This document shows positions 42,920 to 54,415 of a stretch of DNA of 64,000 bases, piece by piece. The stretch covers positions 2,170,001 to 2,234,000 of the forward strand of contig JANCIK010000001.1 of assembly GCA_028532985.1 (NCBI GenBank), given 5' to 3'. Each line of letters starts with the position of its first letter. Within the stretch, counting starts at the first letter, position 1. The notes under the pieces are model-generated. The model was not told the origin of the DNA. It made no database searches and was given only the letters and a program-made list of their open reading frames with translations. The stretch is from Stropharia rugosoannulata (lineage: Eukaryota; Basidiomycota; Agaricomycetes; Agaricales; Strophariaceae). A program made the position numbers and the translations under genes.

Positions 42920-45169
42920 TTAATGTCTAGCAGACTTCTTGTTGCTCGACTTGGTCATACTTCGTGTGCGCAATCCGTCCGCCGGAATTTTCGTGTTTGA
43001 ACGTGTTGAACGGCGGAAAGTCTTACCAACTACAATCTCTCGCCTATGTCGCTTCCCCCTGCCTTTGTTCTCCTTGTCATCATTCTCTTCACCACCTGCT
43101 ACTTTCTTCGCCTTCAATTTGCTTTTCCCTCTGATATTGGATACATCACGAAGTCCAGGTGGTCTACCCCTTCCCCGGCGGCGTGCCGGCGGAATATCGA
43201 TGTTCTTGACAGCTATTGCGGACTTGGGTGGCTCAGGTGATTTTGCATTCTCTTCAGCATTGCTGTCTTGCCCACTTGAATTGGTCTGCTGGTGAGTACC
43301 CATGGATACATCGCTATCTGCATTAGACTCTGTGGTAGCAGCTTTCTCTTTTCCCTTATCTTTCTTCTGCTTCAAAATGAAGTTGGTCGCTACAAAACGC
43401 TTATGGACCTTCTTGACCTTCTTCTGCCGGCTCGATTCCGTCCCTGAAGAATCGCTCTCATGAGTTTTCACCTCATCTTTCCGTAGCAGTCGACGCCTGG
43501 GTGAGGGTGCAATTTCATCATCTGGCTGATGATCATCACAAGCAGGATCGGCCGGCGGAATTTCTTCCAATGATGATGATGACGAATATAATGATGAGTT
43601 TTCTGCATAGTCTGCCTGACGCTCCAGCTCGGAAAGTCCAATATCCTCTTCTACCGGCCTACCCATGTCCAGCGGAGGAATTGAGAATGTTGTAAATATA
43701 TCTGCGGGATAGACTGCAGGGATACAAGTCATCTTCTCACCGATAACAGCTTTGAATTTAAATGGAATTTGATTAGCAGCCTGTCGCCGGCGGATGAGAT
43801 CAAGAATTGCAAATGCTGTTTCCCTTGTGTACTTGGACAGATCTTTGAATGTCACCCCACGAGGCATATAGAGTGGGTCTACTAACTCTTGCCAAGCATC
43901 AGCCTTTGCCAGATGTGTATAGGGTGGTCCCCTCGACGACTGTGTTGCTAGACCTGTGACAGGTTAGACTATCGTCTCCCCAACAAATAAATATGTGCTT
44001 ACAGTAATGTAAACCATAATATTTTCATATCATTCCTTGCATGACCCTGACACTTTCCTTTCGTACCTTCGGATTGTATGACGGCACCCAAGGGAGACCA
44101 GATGGATGTGTATTACTCCTACCCCCTGCATGGTTAGGGTCGCCGGCGGAGCTACGTTTGAGTTCAGTGATGTGTTCAATATATTTGATATAACTGGCCC
44201 GGATGCCATCATATGCAGCCGGATCAAATTCTTGGAAGCTGGGGAAATGCATTGGCGCATTGGGCTGCACAACCTGTGTGTCATAACTCGAAGGTAGTCA
44301 GGGCCTAGTGCATATATGTAGTCATAATTATTACATACACTGTGAATGTCGCATTTCCGTCAGGTTTGGTGAATGTTGTGATCCAGAAGGAGCGTACACC
44401 CATGCTATCAAACATCTTCTTGTCAACCTCACGACAAATGTCTGCACAATGTTTTACAGCCTGTCTAAAAACATATCAGAATGAAGCCGCTGCTCAGACA
44501 ATTCACATACTTGGCTTGGACATCCGGCGGAACACCCTTTGCTTTCCACTCCGAGACCTCATTTTGATACTCGGCTCGCTCCTCTTCCGTAAGCATTTCC
44601 TTGATATATTTCTTCGCCCCTGCATAGTACCTGATCCAGGATCGGCTGCTATAGCCAGCACCAAGGGAGGCGGTCTTGGCGTCATCATCGCCAGATTCCG
44701 CCGGATCGGGAATGAGATCTTCATCAGAATCGGCAGCTGCCTCTCGCGCTCGACGCTTTGCTTCTTCCTCAATCTCCTTGCTTTTGTGCGCTATCAGTAC
44801 TGAATCGAAAGTAACTTCCATATTGAAGCCTTTGATTTTCATACGTCTGGAGGTCTTTCCATTGTTCTTAAACCAATTAAATATTGACTGAAAGTATCGA
44901 CATTGAGTAATGTGCACATAATATAATATTGTACTTGCCTTTTTCTTCTTCTTCCACTCTTCCTGGACCTTATCGTTGAAATCTGGATTGTTTCTCTGGT
45001 ACCTTGTGCCCCACAGTGCCTTGATCATTTTGATAACCTTCTCAGCAACAAATGTTCCCTTTCTCTCCTTCACCTGTGCACGATAACCCTCAACATTGCT
45101 TCGTAGAATTTTCAATTCTTGTGCAGTCCAGATGTATGTCGATGCAGCAGTTTCTACAGGTAGTGTCAT
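42920..45169 (-). pseudogene. Gene b, element 3: conserved unknown protein with a nonsense codon
   Basis: Exons 44939-45169, 44511-44887, 44339-44464, 44003-44286 and 42920-43953 join in frame to 683 codons with a single TGA at 44027-44025. The element 2 protein reads GIIRKYYALHY where this one reads GMI-stop-KYYGLHY; a CGA codon changed at CpG explains it. Intron 1 uses a GC donor (AAAAAG|GCAAGT); element 2 has GT there. Conserved blocks are as in element 2; the tail ends in RRSTRSNTK and RTRSMTKSS, basic motifs typical of nuclear proteins. The break removes the last 60% if translation stops. Confidence 0.75.
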
Positions 45170-45341
45170 TGGAGGAGGGGTATAAATTGGTTCGATGAAT
45201 GGATGTCACAATGGTATACGCAGTATATATATACATACAGACATGTGTATCGATATCGATTATTATGAAGCAGTACACATGTGGCATTGGTTTCTTAATA
45301 TAAGGTCGAACACCAAATGCACATGCAACTGTCTACTCTCA
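45170..45341. promoter_or_regulatory. Divergent promoter of genes b and c, element 3
   Basis: This 172-bp gap separates two start codons facing away from each other. It shares the GTGGCATTGgTTTCTTAATATAA block (45281-45303) with element 2. A run of TATATATACATACAGACATG near 45224-45243 is not shared. Confidence 0.55.
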
Positions 45342-48300
45342 ATGCGCCGTGTCCGTATAACCCAGCACAATGTTCCCAATCAAGCTGGTGGCATCCAGAT
45401 AGAAGAGCGGGACCATAGAGGAAAGGTCATCACAAAGAAGCGTAAACGTGGTGGTGAACCTGTCGCAGAGAATGTAGCACCGACTATTCCTGCTATTCCT
45501 GCTATTCCAGACATTCCACCAGGCTTTGAACCACAGGAAGTACCTGACCGTCTTGACTATGCTGGAGATATAACTGAGGATCAGGTTATCGAAAACCTAC
45601 AAAACTTGGATCTACCAGTATACAGAGGCAAGGTATGTTGTATCACCCACATGAATTGCACACTGCATATATTAAATCGTGCAGTCGCAAAACGATTTTC
45701 TTAGAGAATGGCTTGTCAGAAGGGATACCCACTTGAAGATTGTTATGGCATCTCATGCACCTGCCAGAGGGATCGATACATGCAATGCTTGCAATGCACC
45801 TGCTGCCAAATGGAAGTGTAAGGCATGCTTTGGAGGACGACTCTTATGCACGACATGTTGCCGGCGGATTCATGATTTCATGCCATTCCATCGTATTCTT
45901 CATTGGGATGGTAGTGCTTTCACACCGGCGGCGCTATGGCAAGTCGGTGTAAAGCTTCATCTTGGCCATCAAGGAAATAGATGTCCTAATACAATGGTCG
46001 ACTACAATGATATACAAGAAATGCAAGAGGTGCAGTATGGAGATGAACATGAAGGCGATATCCGCCGGGCTTACAATGCTGGTCTGCAACCTGAAGCTGA
46101 GGAAGGTGCCGATGAATATATTGATGAAGACACAATTGTCTTTGATATTGATGTTACTTACCCTCGAGTCTTACCGAGGCCAGCCCAACATGATACCCAT
46201 GGTAATCCATTTGTTACAATTGTCGAAGTAAATGGAATCCATCACCTGCCGGCTGTCAAATGTCACTGCAACAATCAGCCGCCGGAGGATAACCAATACA
46301 TGCAGCTGGCACTATTCCCAACCTCCTTCGATGTGGTCAAGACTGTCTTCACATTTGCTGTTCTTCGAGACTTCAGGCTGTCTAACTTGGAGTGCAAGAC
46401 ATCTGCATATCAGTATTACACGAAGCTCCGCTGGTTGACCTGCCCTGCCTTCCCACAAGCAGTATTGGATCGATACCGTGAGCTCCGCCGGCTGAGTAGA
46501 CAATTCCGCAACATGAAGATGTGGACCATGCATGGCAGAGCTCATGGACTATGGCGCCCAAACCCTGACCCACCAGCTATCCCGGAAGTGCAGATTCTTG
46601 CTGATAATGAAATACCAAATGAGGATATTATGCCACCAGCAGTTGCAGCACAGTCTGAATCAGACAGTGAAGTTGAGGCACCAGAAGACGCCGCCGGCGA
46701 TACCGCCGGAGGGATTAAAACGACACCATCAATGTACGGCGATATACTGGCTCTATTTTGCCCTGCTTGTCCTCAACCAGAAATCAACCTCCCTGAAGAC
46801 TGGAAAGAGAATGACAAGAAGTTTCTTTTTATTCGCAAGTACTGTGCTGATGGGAACTTCAAGGCTGACCATTTAAATCAAAAGAATGCCCATGACGATA
46901 TTGATTTGACAGCCGGCCAGGCATTCATGACAGCTGCCGGTCCATACCAGGAGCATTTGAAGGATGCCAAAAAATATTCCAGGAAATTCAAGGAGCCGCC
47001 GACTTGCCATTCTCACCGTGCACAGCTTGACAGTGAAAAGGTTGTTTCTGGCCGCCGGGTCAGAGGGATTGGTGTACAGGCATGTGCAAGACACGGCTGC
47101 TTCTGTCCAGGCAGCCTTGTTGACTTTGAATTGGGCGAACGTCAAATGTGCATGGACTACAGTATTTCTGAAGCACTCAAGCATACCAACACCGGTGGCA
47201 TCGAGACTGTCATGTTCATTTATGACATTATGTGTCAGTTCTACAAGAATATGACTAGGCGATTTCGACTAATGAAGGGTCTCACTTGGCCACAAAGACT
47301 TCGATGCATACGCGCAGTGGGTCTCTGGCATGTACATGGCCACAAGACAGAATGTCTATATAGATGGGCATCTACCTATATCCCTGGTGTTGGCATGGTA
47401 GATGGAGAAATCCTGGAAACCCTGTGGAGCCTGCTGAACAAGACATCTCGCAGTGTTCGGACTGCAACCGCCGGCCATAGAGCTGAAGTCCTCGATGACC
47501 ACATGGGCGATTCAAATTGGAAGAAGACTGTCAATATGCCATCTACAATCATCAAGAAATATATTCGAGCAGTGAATCAAGAAATTGATTCCATTGTGTA
47601 CTATAACGATATTACTGCAAGTATGCCGGCGGATAAACTGCCAGAATGGTTGGAACAGATTGAGGCTGCTGAATGCCGGCGAGATGAGGACCCAGAAGCA
47701 ATGGACATTTATCGACCGGCTGTGCAGAAGGCTGCAACCATGCGAGAAATCGAGGTGCAGCTTTCAGAGAATGAAATTCGAAATGGGGAGACAGGCGGTC
47801 GAGCTGTATGGCTCTCACAAGGTATTCAAGCTGAGCAATTGCAGTGAGTATCAATCATTATTACCAGACAATTTATTCATTATTTAGAAATGAATTGCGG
47901 TCGCACGTCCGCCGTATGCCTCGAGATCCTACTGTGGCTCAGCATCAGGATCTTGTACGCCGCCGGCACACACTTCGCAAGCAGCTGGACAAATTTGCTC
48001 GCAATGCAGTTGACATCATGGGCATTGACATTGTGAATGGCTTTAATGATGAGCATGATGTCCCTATCCTGGATGGTGCACAAACAGATGAAGAAGCAGA
48101 GGTGGCTAATGAAGAAGTCAGTTATGCTGACCCTGAAAGACAGCTGATGGCCTTCCCTTCAGAAATCACTGAAGAGATTTTGACATCCGCCGGTGCATCT
48201 GCCCAGGATAAATCTGTTCTCCGCCGGTTGCGAAAAACAGAGCTAAAGATCAGAAAAGCTCATGCTGATGATTTATTAGAATCAATTCGTGGAGAAATCA

Positions 48301-49042
48301 TTCAGAAATCTTGGCTATATGCATTTGACGTCAGGAGGACAGATGGTGCCCACCACACTCGTGCACAAGATCGTGTTGTGCTACTCGCCCAAGCAACCAG
48401 CACACACCGGCGGAAATATAATGAGAACAGATTGTCAATGCTACACCTTGCAAGGGATGACACTGATAGGGTTGCCATTGAACAACAATTCCCCATCATG
48501 TCAAAAGCTGATACAAATACTAGTGCATCAATAACTGAACCGAATGCAAGAGGGGGTAGCAGTTCTCAAATGTCTTGGATATGGAGAATAGAACATAATA
48601 TGGATCCGCCGGATGATAATCCGCCGGTCGCAGGAAATCTCAATCGCGAAAGAATCAATGATTGTAAGTTTTATTGATATTTATCAAGCTGTGACTAAAT
48701 ACAATTGTAGTCTATCGAATTCATTGGCTACGAGCAAGAGCACAGAAAATGCGCTGGGAGGAAGAGGTTGTGCTATGTCAGCATGAAATGGACTGGACAG
48801 TCCGGTTCTATGTGCATATGGCAAATATGTGGAAAGACCGGCGGAATGTCTGGGCAGATGCAGTGACCGCCATTCAAAACCCATCAAATGACGCCGCCAG
48901 CCAATTTAATGCTCACCCACTAGGTTTCCAGGCTTACGCACAGGCACAGATCAACTTATGGAATGAGTTAGGTAGGGTAGCGGACGCTAGATTTAGTAAG
49001 GCATACGTACATTATATAAGCCACTGGTATCATGTGGCCTGA
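45342..49042 (+). CDS. Gene c, element 3: intact KDZ transposase
   Basis: Four exons (45342-45632, 45685-47843, 47888-48663, 48711-49042) join in frame to 1185 residues with introns of 44-52 bp. The start MRRVRITQHNVPNQ is conserved in element 2. A cysteine cluster near residues 130-150 (CNACNAPAAKWKCKAC, CTTCC) is the CxC type linked to KDZ transposases. The RNase H-like core shows YDIMCQ (Asp near 611), then HVHGHKTEC and DGEILETLWSLLN (near 670), hallmarks of the KDZ class. A CX-rich stretch GVQACARHGCFCPGS precedes it. It should cut at the CACATAGG ends and make 7-bp duplications. Element 2 has the same gene with a stop. Confidence 0.93.
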
Positions 49043-49143
49043 GAAATGAATACATGTGACCTTATCGATCTGCGATCAACATCAACCATCCCTCAAAATT
49101 TCTTCTTCGACACTCCTAACACCTTGTCATCATCTATCTACTA

Positions 49144-50053
49144 ATGTCCTCCTCCATCTCCATTGAGAATTCCACGGCCGGGACAACCGAAGACTCTCTC
49201 ATTGACAAGATTCAATGCAACATCTTTTTGTATATTTGCATGGTACGAATCCGCTGCGCGCTCCGCTGCCATCCTACCCCCCAGGACATTTCACCAACAC
49301 ACATGTATTCAAGGCTATTCCTGCGAGAAATTGTAGGGAATATTTATGATATCGGTATATTATTAACTGAAAAAACCATGATTTCAGGAATTGACTCTCA
49401 TGCACATCGGCACTTGTAATTTGAAGGGATATCAAATGTGCAAACCGTATCTTCTCGATCAAATCGCGACCGCCGGATATGGCGTCGCCCGCCGGCCAAC
49501 CGAATTCCCACTTCCACCAGCCTACGATCCCGAATTCATGCAAGGGGAAGACATTATTCACATTGCTGTCACAGATAATCTGCCCACATGGTGGCTGATG
49601 GATGACAATGAGCTTTATGACCAGGATGTCACCTGGGACGACCTTCATCATCATTTCTGCAAATTCTTGGAGGTCATGCATGACATGTACAAGGATACAA
49701 AGAAAATCCCTGACTTGCTAGCTGGTTGCGACTACCCATACGAGTACATTCCTGGGCTTGCAGAACATCCGCCAGAATTTGCTCCGCCAGTTACAATGTG
49801 CCTCTCATGCCAGGCCTACCAGAAGAAAATTTGGTGGCTGAAGTTCTACCATAACATGATGGAAGAAGAATTCGATAGGGAGCCATGTGTTCAGAGAAGC
49901 GAGCCAAGAGAAGTTTTGTGGGAAATGAGAGGGGAGCCTGTGGATATTCCGCTGCCGGAAATGAGCATCCACAACATTCTCCCAGGGTGTCTACTCATAA
50001 GGTATGTAAATTCACTGTCAGATCCTTATGTCATCCCATCTCCCTCGCTTTAA
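49144..50053 (+). CDS. Gene d, element 3: unknown KDZ-element protein
   Basis: Two exons (49144-49332, 49388-50053) give 284 residues; the intron (donor GTAGGG) is at the site used in element 2. Shared patches are QCNIFLYICMVRIRC, KGYQMCKPYLLDQ, GYGVARRP, AYDPEF, TWW, YIPGLAEHP and the CX2C pair CLSC before a KFYHNMMEEEFDRE helix. The carboxy end is shorter than in element 2. No known domain. It is the third gene in a plus-strand run c-d-e. Confidence 0.7.
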
Positions 50054-50110
50054 AGACACCAACATATCAAACATTCGCCGTCTCCAAGCAAATCAGATAA
50101 TCAAACGGGT

Positions 50111-51101
50111 ATGATAAGTCGATCTCCCTCTCCCTTCCACCCAAAACGGAGTCGTTCCGCCGGTCCATCCGGCGGCATCGCGCGACCCATTCCCAGAGTC
50201 ACAAAACCAGGGCATGTGTCTGAAGCCGAAATGCAGGCAATGTATGCTGCACGCTACCGTCGTTGGAGCCCATCCCCGGAAGTGTCCCTGCCTCTGGTCG
50301 ACTATTCAGTGCCCTGCAACAGGGATGCACCAATATATATCTCATTAGACAATGAGGCGCCCGACGACGCACCCGCCGGCAAAGAAGACAGCGACGATGA
50401 TGCCCCCCTTGATGCACCGGAGGGTACACAGCAGACAGAGGACAGAGTCAGCATTACACGTGATGGTGTCGATGAAGAGGAGGAAGCCCCCCTCGATGTC
50501 ACAGTAGGCTCTCGGGATACTGACGATCTGCCAATGGATGAGCAGCCACCCCATACATCCGCCGGCGAAATGGAAAACGATGATGATGCCCCCCTCTATG
50601 CGACAGAGGGTACACAGGGAAGCGAGGGACCCTTGAATGTTCCCGGGATTGATAATGAAGATGAAGAGGCCCCCCTCGATGTCCCAGTAGGCTCCCAGGT
50701 GACTGACGATCAGCAAATGGATGATGAGCCTCCCCACACATCTGCCGGCCATCAGAAAGACGATGATGATGCCCCCCTCGAAGCACCAGCGGGCACACAG
50801 GAGAGGGAGGGTCCTGATGAAGATGAAGAGGCCCCCCTCGATGTCCCAATTGGCTCTCAGCCTACTGAGGATGAGCCTATGGATGAGGATGACGCCCCTC
50901 TGAATGTTTCCGCCGGATCGGACAATGACGACGATGCACCACTGGGCAAGTCTCTCATTTATTACCTATATATTACATACTAATAAATAGACACTAGATG
51001 TGCACAATGACGAAAATATGGATGACATCAGCTCGGTATGCACTTCTATTCCCAATTCCTGGAGCCCCAACTCAAGCTCCAGTTCTGACTTTTCTGATTA
51101 G
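50111..51101 (+). CDS. Gene e, element 3: acidic repeat protein
   Basis: Exons 50111-50945 and 50998-51101 join in frame only with a GC donor (CTGG|GCAAGT) and acceptor CTAG|AT, giving APLDVHNDE. The protein is about 312 residues. A basic N-terminus (HPKRSRSAGPS) is followed by about ten repeats like DDDAPLDAPEGTQ and EEEAPLDVPVGSQ, then WSPNSSSSSDFSD. The repeat core differs from element 2 (APL against PPM) but the plan is the same, which suggests selection for composition and not exact sequence. Confidence 0.7.
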
Positions 51102-51310
51102 GAGGCCGATGCGGATGGCGAAAGCGACACTGAGATGTGACGCAGACGGCAGGATTAATTTTTGCTTGTCATCGAATCCGCCGGCCTCATTTTTTTTTCC
51201 ATTTTTTTTCGTTTCTTGTCGCTTGCTCAAGGCCTTTAGGCCTTCGTAATATCTCAATTGTAATGTGTTTGGCCTGCTGGCCAATTTTAATAATAAAAAT
51301 TATAATATTT
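51102..51310. terminator. Convergent 3' flank between genes e and f
   Basis: This 209-bp AT-rich gap lies between two convergent genes. It contains one CCGCCGG word (51178) and AATAATAAAAATTATAATATT (51287-51308), suited to poly(A) signals on both strands. Confidence 0.4.
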
Positions 51311-52553
51311 CTACTCTATCTGTCTAAACATATTTACATTTGCCCAAGTGCTAACAGTGTCGGTCAAATCTGATATTGCAGACTTTGAGTGAAAAACTAA
51401 ACAAGTCCTGTCACCTTCACAGTGAGCACTGTGAACCACTAGCCTACTAGTCAAGGCAACAAATGTTCCAGCCTTATACTCTAAATCCAAACCCAACCCC
51501 GGCAGAGCCATTTTACCCGTTTTGTAAGGACCCAAACTAATGATGATATCGAACATTGAATGGCTTCCACCGGAATCTCGATGCAGCGGCGAGTCTCTAT
51601 TGTTGATGACCGTAAGCACCCCAAATGGAACACTCCAATGTTCAAGTAGTCCCTCCAACTCTGGACCATGCCGCACTTCATCAGGGTGATCACTTAGCCA
51701 GCTAAGCATTTTCAGTCCGGCAGCATACTGGCTGGGGTTGACAATACTGAGGAGACCACCGATCAGCGCAAAAAAATCCTTTTGCTTCTTTATCCATGCT
51801 CGGCCGCCGGACATCCTAAGTTTGCGACCAACAATGGGTGGCCCAAAGCACTAGTTTTTGTCAGACACAGTATTTATTTCTTCCGCCGGACGTACCCCAT
51901 GCCCCATCTCAAACCATGCAATTGCAAGGCTAACATTGCCCGCCTTTCTCCACTCATCTCTCTGATGATAATGATCAAGGCTGCTTCTCCAATTTGCTTT
52001 ACATTTGGTGGTCTTCATCAAGCATGTTAGTTCATCCACACTTCGCCATAGTTCCTCCTTTCTCTGCTGGTTAACTCTCTAGGCCGGCGGAGAAATGACG
52101 CAATCTTACCTGCAGATATGACATTATTGCATTTGGAAGGTACCATACTAATATGTTGCCCTCCTTGTCGGTCACCAAGCAAGGCTTCCTTAAATGCCGT
52201 GTCTCCGTAAATATTGGCGGGTACTTCTTCAGCATTTTATTTTCAACATTTTCATTCTTCCCTGTTTGTTTACTCGACATGCTCTGCTTGTAGTCATGGA
52301 CACTCCAAGATGTTGAATCTGATTTATTTTAGTAACACTTATATTGATCATCTATTAATGTCTTACATTTGTTCTTGAACGCTGTCACCAGAGAGTCAAT
52401 AATATGCTCGCATTCCCATGTCAAATGTGCTGTCAATGCTTTTGGTGACTCAGGGGGGCTGGTCTTGTTGACATGGCACAAGAATGAGGTATGCATATAT
52501 GCAGCCACAACCTCTGTCATCTCTCTTGGGCTATATGAAAATTTGGGAGTCAT
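51311..52553 (-). CDS. Gene f: TET/JBP-family 2-oxoglutarate/Fe(II) dioxygenase
   Basis: Four exons (52367-52553, 52110-52318, 51896-52054, 51311-51850) with introns of 45-55 bp join in frame to 364 residues. The start domain is unknown; KEGNILVWYLPNAI (about 115-128) is the usual family lead-in. The double-stranded beta-helix core holds the iron ligands His275 and Asp277 (SPLHRDSGGS), LGPYKTGKMALPGLG, AGTFVAL, a distal His near 325 (LVVHSAH) and Arg333 (GDRTC) for 2-oxoglutarate. All catalytic residues are present. The enzyme is expected to oxidise 5-methylcytosine in DNA in the nucleus, possibly keeping the element unmethylated. The third intron acceptor is ACTAG|TGC; the later TTAG|GATG would break the frame. 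It is last in the element, next to the right TIR. Confidence 0.9.
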
Positions 52554-52617
52554 GGTTGATTGAAGGAAAGAGGTGTGTTGATCATGTGATTGAAATATTT
52601 CTTGATTTTCTCATCAG

Positions 52618-52800
52618 GTATAGGGGGAGGGTGCGAGGGCGGGGACCCAAAGGCGGCGGGGGCCCAAGCGGCGGAGTACGCCGCCGGCCATTCGGCGAAA
52701 GAAAACGCTCAAAAGTCCCGCAAAACGCCCCAAGGGGCCTCAAAGGGGCGCAAGGTGACCCAAGGAGTAGCAGGTACGCGTTAGCCGCCGTCTCCATACC
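52618..52800 (+). repeat. GC-rich block beside the right TIR
   Basis: Between gene f and the right TIR is a stretch with GGCGGGGacccaaaGGCGGCGGGGG and later caaggggcctcaaaggggcgcaagg, like the repeats in the left fold-back but not palindromic. It may be the source or a decayed copy of that fold-back. It lies within about 70 bp of the gene f start and could affect its promoter. Confidence 0.6.
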
Positions 52801-52817
52801 AACCTCTGGTGCCTCTT

Positions 52818-53569
52818 GACTCTCTTCGCTCCTGTGACGCTGAATTGCACAAGGTTCTTGCCGGGAATATTGCATTCACCGGCGGAGAAAGCCAATTTGG
52901 TGGTTTGGCAGACCGCTTAGCTCCACCTGCTAAAATGATTCCGTGTTCCAGGCAAGGAATACATGCCCCTGGTAACCCAATTGGTCCACTCCGTAAAGGA
53001 TAGCTGGGTGGAAGTATTTTGGGCAGTTTGGGTACATTCCATCAGCTTTGGATAAGTCGGAGAGGAGTGACAGGCCATTCTCATCCACCATCACCTCGCC
53101 GCCGGATTTCTTCCAGCCGGCTCATCGAAACTCTCAGAAGTCCATTTGTTGAAAATGAGTCTATAGCACACGGTATTAAAATATTTACCACTAGCCCCGT
53201 GAAATTTGAGAAAATCATGTGACTATATCCGCCGGATAGAAATGGTGTTTTCAGTACAACCGCCGGAATTCATTTTGTGAAAATTATAATGCCGCTGAAT
53301 TTACCTCTTTTTATGCACATCGCCGCCGATTTTACCGCTTTTTAATTATTTAACTTTCTGGTTCCGCCGGATTTACCTACCTATTTATGCGGATGCCATT
53401 TGTTGAAAATGGCCCCGTGAAACACGGTACTAAGATAGGTTGCCATTAGCCCCGTAGATCACGGTATTATACTAGGTTGCCATTTGTTGAAAATGGGCCC
53501 GTGATCTACGGTATACTAATAGTTTACTGAGGTCCCGTATACTACGGTACCCAGCCACTGTCCTATGTG
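52818..53569 (-). repeat. Right TIR of KDZ element 3
   Basis: Inverted partner of 37102-37852, ending CCTATGTG at 53569, followed by GCGAGCA. It has the same four palindromes near the end. The 67-codon frames mirrored in the two arms are not genes. Confidence 0.92.
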
Positions 53570-54415
53570 GCGAGCAGGAATGTTGGGAAGGGCCTGAGCA
53601 AGCTGAACAAGCCCAGCCGGGCCTTTACCGACGTTGGTGGTGGGGGGGCGCGACCTGGCAGCAGCCGAGTAGGACTTACGGGGCTTAGTCGCGAGGTTAA
53701 TGGCCGGCAGCATGGGAGGCCACTGATACGGGCAGACGGGCCTGGAGGGCCGTGGGTTGATGTTACCGGTTGCCCGGGCCCGTTTAGGGGCCGGGGTCTC
53801 GGTCTCGGCGTCTGATGGCTCCTCAGCCTGGGCCGCAGCCGAAGCTGAGGGAGGGGGAGGAACGGCAGAAGCCGGGGGGGCAAGAGATGCAGTGGGGGCC
53901 CCTTCGCTATCAGAGGTAGTGTCCATCGCAGCTTGAGGTTGAGCCCAAGGGATGCCGGAAGCCCTGTTGACAAGGCCGAGCAGCGCAAGGCAGAGATTGT
54001 TTGGGTTACAAGCCTCATTTTCATAATTGTCCCAGTTGGAATTGAGTTCGAGCCAGGCTGTGGTCTCGTTCAGGGCATGCACAATAGCTTCGAGGTCCAA
54101 ATTTGCAGTCTCATCAGTGCAGACAAGATTAAGGAATTGAGGCGTGGGCAGAGAGGAACCCGACCCCCCCCCGGAGGAGGAGGCAGGCAGAGAGGAAGAG
54201 CAGTTGTCACCACAAGCCATCTGAGTGTCATCATCGTCGGAAGAATCGGAATTGTCATCCTCGGGAGTATCCATAGGAGGTCCAGATGTCAACCTCGAGC
54301 TGGATCGAGGGTTGGAGGGGTTGGGAAGGGAGCTCGAGCAAGAGGTAGGAAAAGCGGCAGCCGAGGACCCACTAGAAGATCCACGGCCGCAGCCGGCTCC
54401 TCCTTTGGGAGGCAT
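53570..54415 (-). pseudogene. LINE ORF1, 5' portion
   Basis: ATG at 54415 (MPPKGGAGCGRGSS) begins ORF1. The part is Ser/Pro rich with an acidic patch (DDNSDSSDDDD), then a conserved block with W residues (TTAWLELNSNWDNYENE) and a basic Pro-rich tail (KRARATGN). It ends IPAR at the element 3 junction and continues in frame as QIIEIQQQ at 37095. The low-complexity start with later knuckles is normal for Tad1-type ORF1. Confidence 0.85.

Larger units (their letters stand above)
37102..53569 (+). mobile_element. KDZ element 3 carrying a TET/JBP gene, probably recently mobile
   Basis: This 16.5-kb element has ends CACATAGG/CCTATGTG, near-identical TIRs of about 751 bp and a perfect 7-bp duplication GCGAGCA (37095-37101, 53570-53576). 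It holds genes a (interrupted), b (one nonsense codon), c (intact transposase), d, e and f (TET/JBP dioxygenase), a 0.9-kb GC-rich fold-back near the left TIR and a 1.05-kb inserted element in gene a. The intact transposase, perfect duplication and nearly matching arms suggest it moved recently, later than element 2. The CCGCCGG word is dense throughout. Confidence 0.94.

Noticed and set aside
51311..51815. Gene f exon 4 starting at GATG after TTAG (51815)
   Set aside because: It would shift the frame after exon 3. The acceptor ACTAG at 51851 keeps the frame and gives a 45-bp intron.
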